64,000 nt of DNA from Agrococcus baldri (GCA_007988785.1 BJUU01000001.1:248001-312000), one strand, 5' to 3'; positions 41,966 through 53,034 are shown, numbered from the stretch's first letter. Made by a program: numbers and translations. Notes: generated by a model not told the origin, from the sequence alone.

Positions 41966-43513
41966 ACCCGAGCGGGCCGGCCGACCCCTTCCACCCGGAC
42001 CGACCGGTGCACCGGGTCGGCGAGGGTGGAGGGGTCGACGAGGTCGCTCAGCGCTGCGCGCCCGCAGCGGGCGGCTGCGGATGGTGCACGCGAGCGCCGT
42101 CGCGACCACCGCGAGCGCGCCGCCGAGCGCGAAGGCCCAGCCGGTGCCGTCGGCTGTCGCGGCCGCCTCTGTCGCGCCGCCGGCGGCAGCGGCAGCTGCG
42201 CCGAGCGTGAGCATCGCCACGAACAGCGCGGTGCCGATCGCCGCGGCGAGCTGCTGCAGGGTGTTCAGCGCCGCGGAGCCATCGGCGTAGAGCTCGCGCG
42301 GCAGCGAGCCGAGGGCGAGCGCCATCAGCGGCGTCATCACCATCGACATGCCGACCGAGAACAGCACGTTGAGCGCGATGACGAGCCACACGGGCGTCGT
42401 CGCGGTGAGCAGCAGCACCTGCGCCCAGAGCACGATCGCCATCAGCGCCATGCCCGGCACGACGATGGGGCGCGGCCCGATCCGGTCGTAGAGGCGCCCC
42501 ACGAACGGCCCGAGCACGGCTTGTGCGAGGCCGCCTGGCAGCAGCACGAGACCGACGGCCACGACGCTCATGCCCAGCGAGGCGGTGAGGTAGAGCGGCA
42601 GCACCACGACCGTGCCGAGCATCGTGAGCATCGCGACGACCACGACCATCACCGAGGCGCGGTAGCGCTGCACCCCGAAGGGCCGCAGGTCGAGCAGCGC
42701 CCTGCCGTCTCGACCGAGGCGCAGCTGGCGGGCGATGAAGGCCGCGATGCCGGCGAGGCCGACGACCGCGGCGACGAGCGGCGCGATCGGCGAGGCTCCC
42801 TCGAAGATCGTGCCCATCGTGGCGAGGGCGTAGACGAGCCCGCCGAAGCCGAGCGCCGAGAGCACGACGGAGGCGACGTCGAGGCGCATGGAGCGCGGCT
42901 CGGTGTAGTTGCGGATCACCACGAGCCCGAGCGCGAAGGCGATCGCGATCACCGGCAGCATGAAGATGAACAGGAAGCGCCACGGCAGCGCGCCCAGCAC
43001 GAGCCCGGAGAGCGTCGGGCCGAACGCGGGTGCGGCCGAGATGACCACGGAGGTCAGGCCCATCACCAGGCCGCGCCGCTGCACGGGCACGAGCGCGAGC
43101 GTCGTGGTCATCAGCAGCGGCAGCACCATGGCGGTGCCGCCCGCCTGCACGACGCGACCGAGCAGCAGCAGGCCGAAGCCCGGGGCGATCGCCGCGATCG
43201 CGGTGCCGGCGAGGAACAGCACGAGCGCGGTCGTGAACACCGTGCGGGTGCTCAGCCGATTGAGCAGGAATCCGGTGGTGGGGATGACGACGGCCATCGT
43301 GAGCATGAACGCGGTGGAGAGCCACTGCGCCGTCACGGCGGTGATCGCGAGCTCGGTCATGAGCACCGGCAGCGCGACGGACAGGACGGTCTCGTTCAGG
43401 ATCATCACGAACGCGGTGACGACGAGCACCGCGATGATGGGTGCGGGGCGGATGTCCGGGGCCGGGCGGCCGTGGGGCTGGAGGGTGAGGGTGTCGGGCT
43501 TCGTGGTGGTCAC
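41654..43513 (-). CDS. MFS transporter, DHA2 type, with abnormal read-through C-terminus
   Basis: GTG 43513 has GAAGAG 6 nt upstream. About 460 residues form 14 transmembrane segments of a DHA2 drug:H+ antiporter (NETVLSVALPVLMTEL, WLSTAFMLTMAVVIPTTGFL, LPLYLTASLGMSVVAVGLVLLPGG). After IRSRPLRA the frame continues for some 150 Arg/Pro-rich residues antisense to the monooxygenase gene, which is not transporter-like. In another frame a TGA occurs at about 42048 right after the transporter part, so a 1-nt frameshift (mutation or sequence error) near 42050-42080 is likely, and the natural end is probably there. Confidence 0.75.
   Translation of the reverse strand: MTTTKPDTLTLQPHGRPAPDIRPAPIIAVLVVTAFVMILNETVLSVALPVLMTELAITAVTAQWLSTAFMLTMAVVIPTTGFLLNRLSTRTVFTTALVLFLAGTAIAAIAPGFGLLLLGRVVQAGGTAMVLPLLMTTTLALVPVQRRGLVMGLTSVVISAAPAFGPTLSGLVLGALPWRFLFIFMLPVIAIAFALGLVVIRNYTEPRSMRLDVASVVLSALGFGGLVYALATMGTIFEGASPIAPLVAAVVGLAGIAAFIARQLRLGRDGRALLDLRPFGVQRYRASVMVVVVAMLTMLGTVVVLPLYLTASLGMSVVAVGLVLLPGGLAQAVLGPFVGRLYDRIGPRPIVVPGMALMAIVLWAQVLLLTATTPVWLVIALNVLFSVGMSMVMTPLMALALGSLPRELYADGSAALNTLQQLAAAIGTALFVAMLTLGAAAAAAGGATEAAATADGTGWAFALGGALAVVATALACTIRSRPLRARSAERPRRPLHPRRPGAPVGPGGRGRPARSGSPSRSAGRCTRADAVAGTAVLLRQAVAAAVQLLAQRARRVLLRVRAALAQHRDDVLDDVLPGARGDRVGEVEPVDVGLLDPRLQRIRHLLAAADDGRAEAADG
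42062..42080. terminator. short perfect hairpin at the real end of the MFS gene
   Basis: CCGCAGC-GGGCG-GCTGCGG: 7-bp stem, 5-nt loop, located about 100 nt past the monooxygenase stop and at the presumed natural end of the MFS gene. Possible terminator for one or both convergent genes, or cause of a slippage or sequencing error. Confidence 0.4.
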
Positions 43514-43683
43514 GTGCATCTCTTCTTGCGCGGACGCACGCTCCGTTCCGCCGGCCGGTGGCGGCACGACGCCGCCCGGCCTGCGAGGGCCGGGCGGATG
43601 CGGGACGGGAGCGCTGCGTTGACGACGGACGCCGATCGGCATCGCGCTCCCACCGGCGGCGGGAGAGTTCGCTCCATCGTGAC

Positions 43684-43720
43684 AGATCGGGGGCCGGCTT
43701 CGTAAGCCGACCCCCGATCT
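43684..43720. terminator. typA terminator hairpin
   Basis: A 17-bp stem with one mismatch and a CGT loop (arms begin AGATCGGGGG on each strand), 10 nt past the typA stop. The remaining gap up to 43513 holds the MFS leader with its GAAGAG Shine-Dalgarno; I see nothing else in it. Confidence 0.85.
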
Positions 43721-43730
43721 TCTCCCGCGA

Positions 43731-45632
<1,902 letters not shown>

Positions 45633-45663
45633 GCGGGTGCCTTCCCATGTGCGGAGTGTGCGA

Positions 45664-45709
45664 CGAACGGCCGCGATCGCCCATCCTAGCGGGCGGTCGC
45701 GGCCGTTCG
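45664..45709. terminator. terminator of the peptide ABC genes with the typA -10 in its loop
   Basis: CGAACGGCCGCGATCGCCC (45664-45682) pairs with 45691-45709 with one mismatch; the loop on the minus strand is GCTAGGAT, containing TAGGAT at 45689-45684, the likely typA -10 box. typA transcription would start about 45677, giving a 5' UTR of about 45 nt. Confidence 0.75.
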
Positions 45710-45716
45710 GCGCGCC

Positions 45717-47657
45717 TCAGATGCCGCGCTGGTCGTCGATGGCGTGATCGCTCTGCGCCTCGGACTGCGCCTTGGCCGGGTCGGCGAGGGCCGGCACGTC
45801 GGCCTCCTGCGTCTCGTCGGAGGTGCGGGCGAGCACCTCGTGGCGCAGCTCGCGACGCGCGCGCTGCTTGTCGGGGTCGGGCACCGGGATGGCCGCGATG
45901 AGGCGCTGCGTGTACGGCTCCTTCGGCGCGCGCAGGATGGCGTCGCGCGATCCCTGCTCGACGATCTTGCCGCGGTGCATGACCGCGATGCGATCCGACA
46001 TCAGGTCGACGACCGCGAGGTCGTGGCTGATGAACAGGCACGCGAAGCCCTGCTCCTGCTGCAGCTCGCGCAGCAGCTCGAGCACCGTCGCCTGCACCGA
46101 GACGTCGAGCGCGCTCGTCGGCTCGTCGGCGACCAGCAGGTCGGGGCTCATCGACAGCGCGCGGGCGATGCCGACGCGCTGCTTCTGGCCGCCCGAGAGC
46201 TCGTGCGGGAAGCGGTTGCGGTAGGCCTTCGGCAGCCGCACGGCGTCGAGCAGCTCCTCGACGCGCTTGTCGAGGGCGGCGCCGCGGTGGATCCTCGCGA
46301 GGAACATCGGCTCGCCGATCGACTCGCCGATCGGCAGCCGCGGGTTCAGCGACGACGACGGATCCTGGAAGACGATGCCCACCTTGCGGTTGAGGCTGCG
46401 CGCGAGCTTGCGGTCGATGCTGGAGATGTCGATCCCCGCGACCTCGAGCCTGCCCTCCGCGATCGGCTGCAGGCCGATGGCGGCGCGGCCGATGGTCGAC
46501 TTGCCGGAGCCCGACTCGCCCACCAGACCCAGGATCTCGCCGGCGTGGATCTGCAGCGAGACGCCGTCGACCGCCCGGAAGGTGCCGAGCTTGCCCTTCT
46601 TGCCGTACTCGATCGCGACCTCGTCGAGCACCAGCACGGGCTCGCCCGCGAACTGCGGCTCGGCGCTGCGCGCCTCCTCGGCGGCGCGTGCATTGGCCTC
46701 GACCCGGCGCTGCAGCTCGACGTCGTCGACCTGCTCGTCGGCCGCGAGCGCGAGCGCCGCGGTGAGGTCGATCTCGGAGGCGCCGTCGGCGCCCTCGCCC
46801 AGGCGCGGCACGGAGGAGAGCAGCATCTGGGTGTAGGCCTGCTTGGGAGCGGCGAAGATCTCGCGCACCGGACCCTGCTCGACGATGACGCCCTGCTCCA
46901 TCACGACGACCCAGTCGGCCAGGTCGGCCACGACGCCCATGTCGTGCGTGATCAGCAGCACCGCGGAGCCCAGGCGGTCCTTCAGGTCGCGCATGAGCTC
47001 GAGGATCTCGGCCTGCACCGTGACGTCGAGCGCCGTGGTGGGCTCGTCGGCGATGAGCAGCTCGGGGTCGAGCGAGAGCGCCATGGCGATCATCGCTCGC
47101 TGGCGCTGGCCGCCGGAGAGCTGGTGCGGGTACGACTTGAACGCCTTCATCGCGTCGGGCAGCTCGACGAGGTCGAGCATCTCGAGCGCGCGCTGCTTGG
47201 CGGCGCTGGGCGCCAGGCCGCGGTGCAGGCGCAGGCCCTCCATGATCTGGAAGCCGACGGTGAAGACCGGGTTCAGCGCGGTCATGGGCTCCTGGAAGAT
47301 CGCGGAGACGCGGTTGCCCCGCACCTCGCGCATCTCGCCGGCGCTGAGCCCGTAGAGCTCGTCGCCGCCCAGCTTGATCGAGCCGCTCACGCGGGCGTTC
47401 TTGGGCAGCAGGTCGAGGATCGCCATCGACGAGACGCTCTTGCCCGAGCCGGACTCGCCGACCACGGCGACGACCTCGCCCTTGCCGATCTCGTACGAGA
47501 CCTGCTTGGCGGCAGGCACCCAGTAGCCCTCGACGGCGAACGCGACGTTCAGGTCGGTGATCTGCAGTGCGGGCACGTCGCCCGCGCCGTGCTCGGTGGG
47601 CTCGGTCCGGCCCGCGGCCTCGTTGTCCTCGTGCGGCCCAGTGGTGTGGGAAGTCAT
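45717..47657 (-). CDS. peptide ABC transporter, fused double ATPase (DppD-DppF)
   Basis: 646 residues with two complete ABC domains. Domain 1 (about 30-275): GESGSGKSVSS, QLSGGQRQRAM, LLIADEPTTALD. Domain 2 (about 345-590): GESGSGKSTIG, ELSGGQKQRVG, LLVADEPTSALD, and the Opp-type C-terminal extension YTQRLIAAIPVPDP. Powers uptake through the two permeases encoded upstream. GGAGGAGG 5 nt before ATG 47657. A single plus-strand gene separates it from those permease genes. Confidence 0.93.
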   Translation of the reverse strand: MTSHTTGPHEDNEAAGRTEPTEHGAGDVPALQITDLNVAFAVEGYWVPAAKQVSYEIGKGEVVAVVGESGSGKSVSSMAILDLLPKNARVSGSIKLGGDELYGLSAGEMREVRGNRVSAIFQEPMTALNPVFTVGFQIMEGLRLHRGLAPSAAKQRALEMLDLVELPDAMKAFKSYPHQLSGGQRQRAMIAMALSLDPELLIADEPTTALDVTVQAEILELMRDLKDRLGSAVLLITHDMGVVADLADWVVVMEQGVIVEQGPVREIFAAPKQAYTQMLLSSVPRLGEGADGASEIDLTAALALAADEQVDDVELQRRVEANARAAEEARSAEPQFAGEPVLVLDEVAIEYGKKGKLGTFRAVDGVSLQIHAGEILGLVGESGSGKSTIGRAAIGLQPIAEGRLEVAGIDISSIDRKLARSLNRKVGIVFQDPSSSLNPRLPIGESIGEPMFLARIHRGAALDKRVEELLDAVRLPKAYRNRFPHELSGGQKQRVGIARALSMSPDLLVADEPTSALDVSVQATVLELLRELQQEQGFACLFISHDLAVVDLMSDRIAVMHRGKIVEQGSRDAILRAPKEPYTQRLIAAIPVPDPDKQRARRELRHEVLARTSDETQEADVPALADPAKAQSEAQSDHAIDDQRGI

Positions 47658-47716
47658 GCCGCCTCCTCCAGGGTGTCGGATGCGTCGCGCGCGGTGGCGC
47701 CTGCGACGATGAAGCT

Positions 47717-48331
47717 GTGAACGACGATCTTCGCCCCGTGACCGTGCATTCTCGTGTGAATCGGGGCGTGGCGATCGCCTGCTGGGCGCTGCTCGTGCTG
47801 CTCGGGGCGGTGCTCGCCCTGCAGTCCGAGCTGCGCGGTGTGGTGGCGACGGCGATCGTCGTCGCCTGGCTCAGCTACGCCGCGTACGTCGCGATGTGGG
47901 CGCCGGCGCTCCTCGTCGACGACCGGGGATCCGAGATCCGCAACCCCATCCGCACGACCTTCGTGCCCTGGGATGCGCTCATCCACGTCGACACGAAGTA
48001 CTCGCTGACGCTCTACACGCCCGGCAGGAGCTGGCCCGTCTGGTGCGCCCCGCAGGCGAGCGCGCTCGTCGCCCGCCGCAAGGCCAAGCGCATCCGCGAG
48101 GATCGCGACCCGCGCGACCCCCGCAATCCGCTCGACGCGGGCGTGCGGATCGGCGACCTGCCGGGCACCGAGTCGGGCGATGCCGCGGCCCTCGTGCGCG
48201 ACCGCTGGGAGCGGTCGAAGCGCGGCGCCGACGCGGACGGCGTGCCGGTGCCGGTCACCCTGCACTGGGGCCGCGTGGCCGCGCTGATCGCGGGCCCGGT
48301 GCTCGCGGCGACCGTGCCGCTGCTGCTCTGA
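47717..48331 (+). CDS. membrane protein with PH-like (bPH6-type) domain
   Basis: 204 residues from GTG 47717: two N-terminal transmembrane helices (about 16-35 and 40-62), then a small domain WAPALLVDDRGSEIRNPIR plus TTFVPWDALIHVDTKYSLTL, resembling bacterial PH-like domain proteins, and a C-terminal helix (about 184-203). Function unknown. It is oriented against the peptide transporter genes on either side. A weak -10-like GACGAT precedes the start. Confidence 0.75.
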   Translation: MNDDLRPVTVHSRVNRGVAIACWALLVLLGAVLALQSELRGVVATAIVVAWLSYAAYVAMWAPALLVDDRGSEIRNPIRTTFVPWDALIHVDTKYSLTLYTPGRSWPVWCAPQASALVARRKAKRIREDRDPRDPRNPLDAGVRIGDLPGTESGDAAALVRDRWERSKRGADADGVPVPVTLHWGRVAALIAGPVLAATVPLLL

Positions 48332-48366
48332 CACCGGCGCGAACCGCGCCAGCGGCTGGCTTCCGG

Positions 48367-49377
48367 TCACGCCCGCTGCTCCACGTTCTCGGGCAGCTCC
48401 TTCGTGCGACGCACCGAGAAGCGCTTCTGGCGCGGGTCGAAGGCATCGCGCAGGCCGTCGCCGATGAAGTTGATCAGCAGCGCGGGCGTGACGATGAAGA
48501 ACGCCGGGAACCAGAACAGCCACGGCCGGGTCGCGAAGGCCGACTGGTTGTCGGAGACCAGCAGGCCCAGCGACGACTCGGGTGCGCGGATGCCGTAGCC
48601 GAGGTAGCTGAGCGCCGTCTCGAGCAGGATCGCCGCGGCCGCGATGAGCGATGCGGCCACGATCACGACGCCCATGGCGTTCGGCAGGATGTGCTTGAAG
48701 ATGATGCGCGCGTCGCTCGCCCCCGCGACCCGTGCCGCCTCGACGAACTCGCGCTCGCGCAGCGACAGGAACTCGGCGCGCACGAGTCGCGCGATGCCCA
48801 TCCAGGCCACGAGCCCGAGGCAGATGGCGAGGAACTGCACGCCCAGGCCGCCGGTCATGCGTCCGACGACGGCGCCGACGACGATCGTCGGGATGACGAT
48901 GAACACGTCGGTGATGCGCATGAGGATCGCGTCGACCCAGCCGCGGTAGTAGCCCGCGATCGCGCCCACGACGGTGCCGAGCACCGTGGCGACGCCTGCG
49001 AGCAGCACGATCACGACGAACGAGTTCTGCACGCCGCGCATGGTGGCGGCGAAGTAGTCGATGCCGATGCGCGTCTGCCCGAAGGGGTGCTCGCCGAGGG
49101 TGATGCCTGCGCCGCCGAGCCACTCTGGGATGACCGAGAGCGTCGGTCGCCCCGAGTCGACGAGCGGCAGCGGGTTGCGGTAGTCGAGCGGCCACCAGCC
49201 CGGGATCGGGCCGAGCCCGATCGCCGAGATGGAGAACGCGAAGATCGCGATCAGCAGCACGAGCGAGACCATCGAGGTCTTGTTGCGCACGAAGCGCTTC
49301 AGGATCAGGCTGCTCTGGCTCTCGCCGACCGCGCCCTCGCCGGTGGTCTTCGCGCTTTCGGTGGTGGAGTTCGTCAC
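48367..49377 (-). CDS. peptide ABC transporter permease, DppC-like
   Basis: 336 residues with about six transmembrane segments; EAA loop FVEAARVAGASDARIIFKH (about 230-248) and OppC N-terminal region LILKRFVRNKTSMVSLVLL. C-terminal GDGLRDAFDPRQK is typical of DppC/OppC. GTG 49377 overlaps the stop of the upstream permease gene (GTGA), so the pair is coupled. Confidence 0.93.
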   Translation of the reverse strand: MTNSTTESAKTTGEGAVGESQSSLILKRFVRNKTSMVSLVLLIAIFAFSISAIGLGPIPGWWPLDYRNPLPLVDSGRPTLSVIPEWLGGAGITLGEHPFGQTRIGIDYFAATMRGVQNSFVVIVLLAGVATVLGTVVGAIAGYYRGWVDAILMRITDVFIVIPTIVVGAVVGRMTGGLGVQFLAICLGLVAWMGIARLVRAEFLSLREREFVEAARVAGASDARIIFKHILPNAMGVVIVAASLIAAAAILLETALSYLGYGIRAPESSLGLLVSDNQSAFATRPWLFWFPAFFIVTPALLINFIGDGLRDAFDPRQKRFSVRRTKELPENVEQRA

Positions 49378-50915
49378 TTGACCCTCACTCTCGGATCGAG
49401 GAGCGCGTAGCTCAGGTCTGCCAGGAAGTTGAACAGGATGGCGGTGATCGCGATCACGAGGAAGTAGCCCATGATCGGATTCACATCGACCCTGCCGAGG
49501 GATGCGTTGAACAGCGCACCCATGCCGCTGATCGCGAACACGCGCTCGGTGATGAGCGCCCCTCCCAGCAGCACGCCGATGTCGGCGGCCACGATCGTGG
49601 TGATGGGGATGAGCATGTTGCGGAACGCGTGCCGCGTGACGACGACGCGCTCCGAGAGGCCCTTCGCCCGCGCAGTGCGGATGTAGTCCTGGTTCATGAC
49701 CTCGAGCAGCCCCGCCCGCGCGTAGCGGGTGTAGCCGGCGAACGAGATGAGGGTGAGCGAGATGGTCGGCAGCAGGAAGTGCGTGAAGGTGTCGAGCCCC
49801 ATGAGCCACATGTCGCCCGTGAGGCCGACCGTCTGCTCGCCCACCGTCGCGATCGGGCGGTTGTTGATGCGCGGGCTCGCCAGGTAGGCCGGCCATGCCT
49901 GCAGGAAGCGGTCGGCGATCACGAGCAGCGACGACAGGAAGCCGACGAGCATCGTGACGCGGATCACCTGGCCCCGATCGGGCCCGCCGATCAGCCAGCC
50001 GATCACGAAGCAGGCCGCGAGCGTCGCGAGGCCGAGGATGCCGATCGTCCAGATGGTGGAGACGGCGAACAGCCCCTGCAGCACGAAGTACGACACGTAC
50101 GCGAGCACGCCCGCGACGCCGGCGCCGATGAGCGCGCGGCGGTTGCCGAAGCCGGAGACGACCGCGGTGACGCCGGCGACGATGCCGGCGATCAGCAGCG
50201 CGAGACCGATGGCGCCGAGGCCGGGCCGCTGGAACCAGTCGACCGCGTCGAGGTAGTACAGCATGCCGAAGGTGGCGGCGGCCGAGATCGCGAACGCGAT
50301 CACGCGGTTGCGCGTCGAGCCAGCGACGAGCGCCTGCATGATGACCGCGATCACGAGCGCGATCACCGCCGTGGCGACGAAGCCGATCTCGGAGTCGCCG
50401 CTCGAGAGCCAGTTGTTGAAGTCGATCGCGACGAACTCCTTCAGCAGCACCGCGGCCAGGAACGACGGCAGCGAGTAGAGGAAGAAGCTGACGAAGGTCA
50501 TGCCGAGGTCGAACGCCGAGTACTGGCGCAGGGCCGAGACGATGCCCGTGATGACGCCGAAGATGATCGCGAGGATGGTCGATGCCGACACGAGCCTCAC
50601 CGTCGAGGCGGCGGCGTTCGGCAGCAGCGCGGTCACTGCGGTGTAGTTCAGGTCGGTGCCGAGGTCGCAGGTCGCGAACGGCACGATGCAGCCGGCGGCG
50701 CCGGCGGCCCAGCCGAACCAGCGCAGCGGCGGCGGCACGTCGAGGCTCAGTCGCTCGATGCGCTGGCCGATGAGCTGTTGGGCGTTGGGGGCGTTCGACG
50801 CCTGCAGATCCTGCAGCGGATTGCCCGAGTAGGCGGTCAGGACGTACATGATGAACGACGCCACGACGAGGGTGAGGATGGAGGCAAGGATGCGCCTCAC
50901 GATGAAGCTGAGCAC
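49374..50915 (-). CDS. peptide ABC transporter permease, DppB-like, with a large membrane insertion
   Basis: 513 residues against about 310-330 for typical DppB. N-terminal MLSFIVRRILASILTLVVAS and C-terminal EAA region YIRTARAKGLSERVVVTRH plus LADLSYALLDPRVRVK are standard. Between about residues 172 and 340 an additional hydrophobic region of five or more predicted helices is inserted. First permease gene after the binding protein gene, separated by a terminator-like hairpin. Confidence 0.9.
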   Translation of the reverse strand: MLSFIVRRILASILTLVVASFIMYVLTAYSGNPLQDLQASNAPNAQQLIGQRIERLSLDVPPPLRWFGWAAGAAGCIVPFATCDLGTDLNYTAVTALLPNAAASTVRLVSASTILAIIFGVITGIVSALRQYSAFDLGMTFVSFFLYSLPSFLAAVLLKEFVAIDFNNWLSSGDSEIGFVATAVIALVIAVIMQALVAGSTRNRVIAFAISAAATFGMLYYLDAVDWFQRPGLGAIGLALLIAGIVAGVTAVVSGFGNRRALIGAGVAGVLAYVSYFVLQGLFAVSTIWTIGILGLATLAACFVIGWLIGGPDRGQVIRVTMLVGFLSSLLVIADRFLQAWPAYLASPRINNRPIATVGEQTVGLTGDMWLMGLDTFTHFLLPTISLTLISFAGYTRYARAGLLEVMNQDYIRTARAKGLSERVVVTRHAFRNMLIPITTIVAADIGVLLGGALITERVFAISGMGALFNASLGRVDVNPIMGYFLVIAITAILFNFLADLSYALLDPRVRVK

Positions 50916-50982
50916 GGCTCGATTTGCTCCGATTCAGTCGGAGATCGCGCGGATCGCGCGCGGTCGGTGACGGACACGGGTT

Positions 50983-51023
50983 GGCCGTGGCCGCCGAGAC
51001 CTGAGGTCCCGACGGCCACGGCC
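50983..51023 (-). terminator. hairpin after the peptide-binding protein gene
   Basis: GGCCGTGGCCG (50983-50993) is the reverse complement of 51013-51023; the loop is 19 nt. It lies 35 nt past the stop, before the permease genes, and may lower expression of the permeases relative to the binding protein. Confidence 0.65.
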
Positions 51024-51058
51024 GGATGACACTAGCTGGGAATCATACCCGTCGGCGA

Positions 51059-52873
51059 TCAGCCGGCGAGCGTCCACTCCCAGGTGTTCCAGATGGCGCC
51101 CGTCTGGCCGCCGTTGTAGACCACGCCGTCGACGGCGCCGTTGGTCGCGACCAGACCGGGGGTCTGGAACAGCGGCAGGCCGTAGAAGTCCTCACGCGAG
51201 AGACGATCGATCTCGATCATGATCTCGGTGATGCGCTCCTCGTCGCCGATCGTGACCTGCGACTCGTCGGCCAGGGCGTCCACCTCGGGGTTGGAGTAGC
51301 CGTTGTAGTTGCCACCGCCACCGGTCTGCCAGATCTGCGGCAGGCTCGCGTAGCCGACGCCCGGCGAGATCCAGCCGAAGATGGAGGCGTCGTAGCCGCC
51401 GCTGCCGAGCAGGCTCGACCAGTCGGGCGAACCGGCGTCCTCGACGTTGAACCCGGCCTCGGCCGCGCTCGCCTGGATCAGCTGGAACGCGTCGACGCGG
51501 TTCGGGTTCGCCGTGTTGTAGAGGATGCTGACCGTCGGCGTGGCGCCGGCGAGCAGCTCGGTGGCGCGCTCGATGTCGGGCTCGGCGAAGTCGCTGTAGC
51601 CGTTCGCGGCGACCGCGTCCTCGTACTGCGGCTGGTTCGCGACGAACTGCTGCGAGTTGAGCACCTCGGCCTCGGGGTCGACCGGGGTGACGATCGACTC
51701 GAGGATCTGCTGGCGCGGGATGGTCAGCAGGAACGCCTCGCGCACGGCCGGGTCGGAGAACACCTCGGAGTTCATCGTGAGGTCGAGGTGGTCGTAGGAG
51801 AGCTGCGCGCCCTGGATCAGTGTGCCGCCGAACGCCTCGATCGCCGAGACCGTGTCAGCCGAGGGCTGCGGCTCGATCACGTGGACCTCGCCGTTCTGGA
51901 GAGCGGTGATCTGCGCGTTCGGGTCGCCGATGAAGCGGATGATGAGCTCGTCGAACGACGGCTGCATCTCGCCCCGCCACTCGGGGTTCGGCTCGAAGGA
52001 GATGAACCCGCCGTCGTCGGCCTGGAAGTCCTTCGGGACCCACATGCCGGCGCTCACGAGCAGGCCCTCGTCCTCGGGCATCGCGGTGATGTTGTAGCCC
52101 GTGTTCCAGAGCTCGGCGAGCGCCGTGAGCTGCTCGTTGGGCTCAGCCGGAGCCGCAGGGTCACCCGCGGGGGTCTCCTCGAGGAACGTGGCGAGCTCCT
52201 CGGCCGAGCCGAAGCCGGCGTGCTCAGCGAACACGTGGGCGGGCTTGGTGATGAGGTTGACGAGGTTCCAGTCGACGAAGGGCTCGCCGTAGGTGAGCGT
52301 CAGCGTGCCGGCCTCGGCGTCGATCTCCGGGAACTCCGTGGTGTCGAGACCCGAGGTCGAGCCCGCGAGCTGGAAGTACACGTTGCCCTCGGTGACCTCA
52401 CCGGTCGCCTCGTCGAAGGTGGCGTCGTCGTAGTAGCCCGACTGGATCGCCCACGACAGCAGCAGGTCGTTGGTCGTCATCGGGGTGCCGTCGGACCACA
52501 CGGCCTCGGGGTCGAGCGTGTAGGTGACGACCAGCGGGTCCTCGCTCACGAGCTCGACGGTGCCGTTCGTCTCGTCGGGCACCACGTTGAACTCGGGGTC
52601 GACGTAGAAGAACGAGCCCGGGCCCGTGCCCATGCCCATCAGGTAGTCGACCATGCCGTTGGTGTTCAGGTTGGTGTCCGGCGTCGACGAGTTCAGCGCC
52701 GTCGCCGCGTTGGTCTGCGCGACGCTGATCGTGCCGCCGGTGGTGCCCTCGGTGTCGCCGGACTCTCCGGTCTCGGGGGTGCTCGTGGTGCAGCCCGCGA
52801 GCGCGACCATCGCGGCAGTGCCGATGGCCAGCCCGGCGAGCGCGCGACCGCGACGCCTCATCATGTGTGTCAC
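51059..52873 (-). CDS. peptide ABC transporter substrate-binding lipoprotein
   Basis: 604 residues, SBP_bac_5 family. Basic n-region, hydrophobic stretch and lipobox LAGC (Cys about 28) followed by an acidic Thr/Gly/Ser linker. Core features include YTLDPEAVWSDGTPMTTNDLL and LDLTMNSEVFSDPAVREAFL. Captures peptides outside the membrane for the downstream permeases. GTG 52873 was chosen for AGGAGG 8 nt upstream; ATGs 4 and 5 codons later are possible. Confidence 0.93.
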   Translation of the reverse strand: MTHMMRRRGRALAGLAIGTAAMVALAGCTTSTPETGESGDTEGTTGGTISVAQTNAATALNSSTPDTNLNTNGMVDYLMGMGTGPGSFFYVDPEFNVVPDETNGTVELVSEDPLVVTYTLDPEAVWSDGTPMTTNDLLLSWAIQSGYYDDATFDEATGEVTEGNVYFQLAGSTSGLDTTEFPEIDAEAGTLTLTYGEPFVDWNLVNLITKPAHVFAEHAGFGSAEELATFLEETPAGDPAAPAEPNEQLTALAELWNTGYNITAMPEDEGLLVSAGMWVPKDFQADDGGFISFEPNPEWRGEMQPSFDELIIRFIGDPNAQITALQNGEVHVIEPQPSADTVSAIEAFGGTLIQGAQLSYDHLDLTMNSEVFSDPAVREAFLLTIPRQQILESIVTPVDPEAEVLNSQQFVANQPQYEDAVAANGYSDFAEPDIERATELLAGATPTVSILYNTANPNRVDAFQLIQASAAEAGFNVEDAGSPDWSSLLGSGGYDASIFGWISPGVGYASLPQIWQTGGGGNYNGYSNPEVDALADESQVTIGDEERITEIMIEIDRLSREDFYGLPLFQTPGLVATNGAVDGVVYNGGQTGAIWNTWEWTLAG

Positions 52874-52940
52874 TGGTGTTTCCTCCTGTGCAAGGTGAGC
52901 GCACGGCCGCAAGAGCCGCAGTGCTCGTTGAGATACGGGC

Positions 52941-52946
52941 AGTCTA
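52941..52946 (-). promoter_or_regulatory. -10 box TAGACT for the peptide transporter genes
   Basis: Minus-strand TAGACT (within CATAGACT), giving a 5' UTR of about 62 nt before GTG 52873. No clear -35. Confidence 0.4.
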
Positions 52947-53028
52947 TGCACGCCGAAAGCGCGCGATCGGCCTGGTGACTCGATCGTTACCAAGTTGGTG
53001 CTTGCGCGACGCTGAGCCTGGCTGGCCG

Positions 53029-53034
53029 TAGCGT
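53029..53034 (+). promoter_or_regulatory. -10 box TAGCGT for the CPBP protease gene, leaderless
   Basis: TAGCGT, then TGAGGG, then GTG 53041. Confidence 0.45.

Noticed and set aside
43514..43683. Small gene upstream of the DHA2 MFS transporter
   Set aside because: Open frames here have no Shine-Dalgarno or recognisable protein; the region reads as leader plus terminator.
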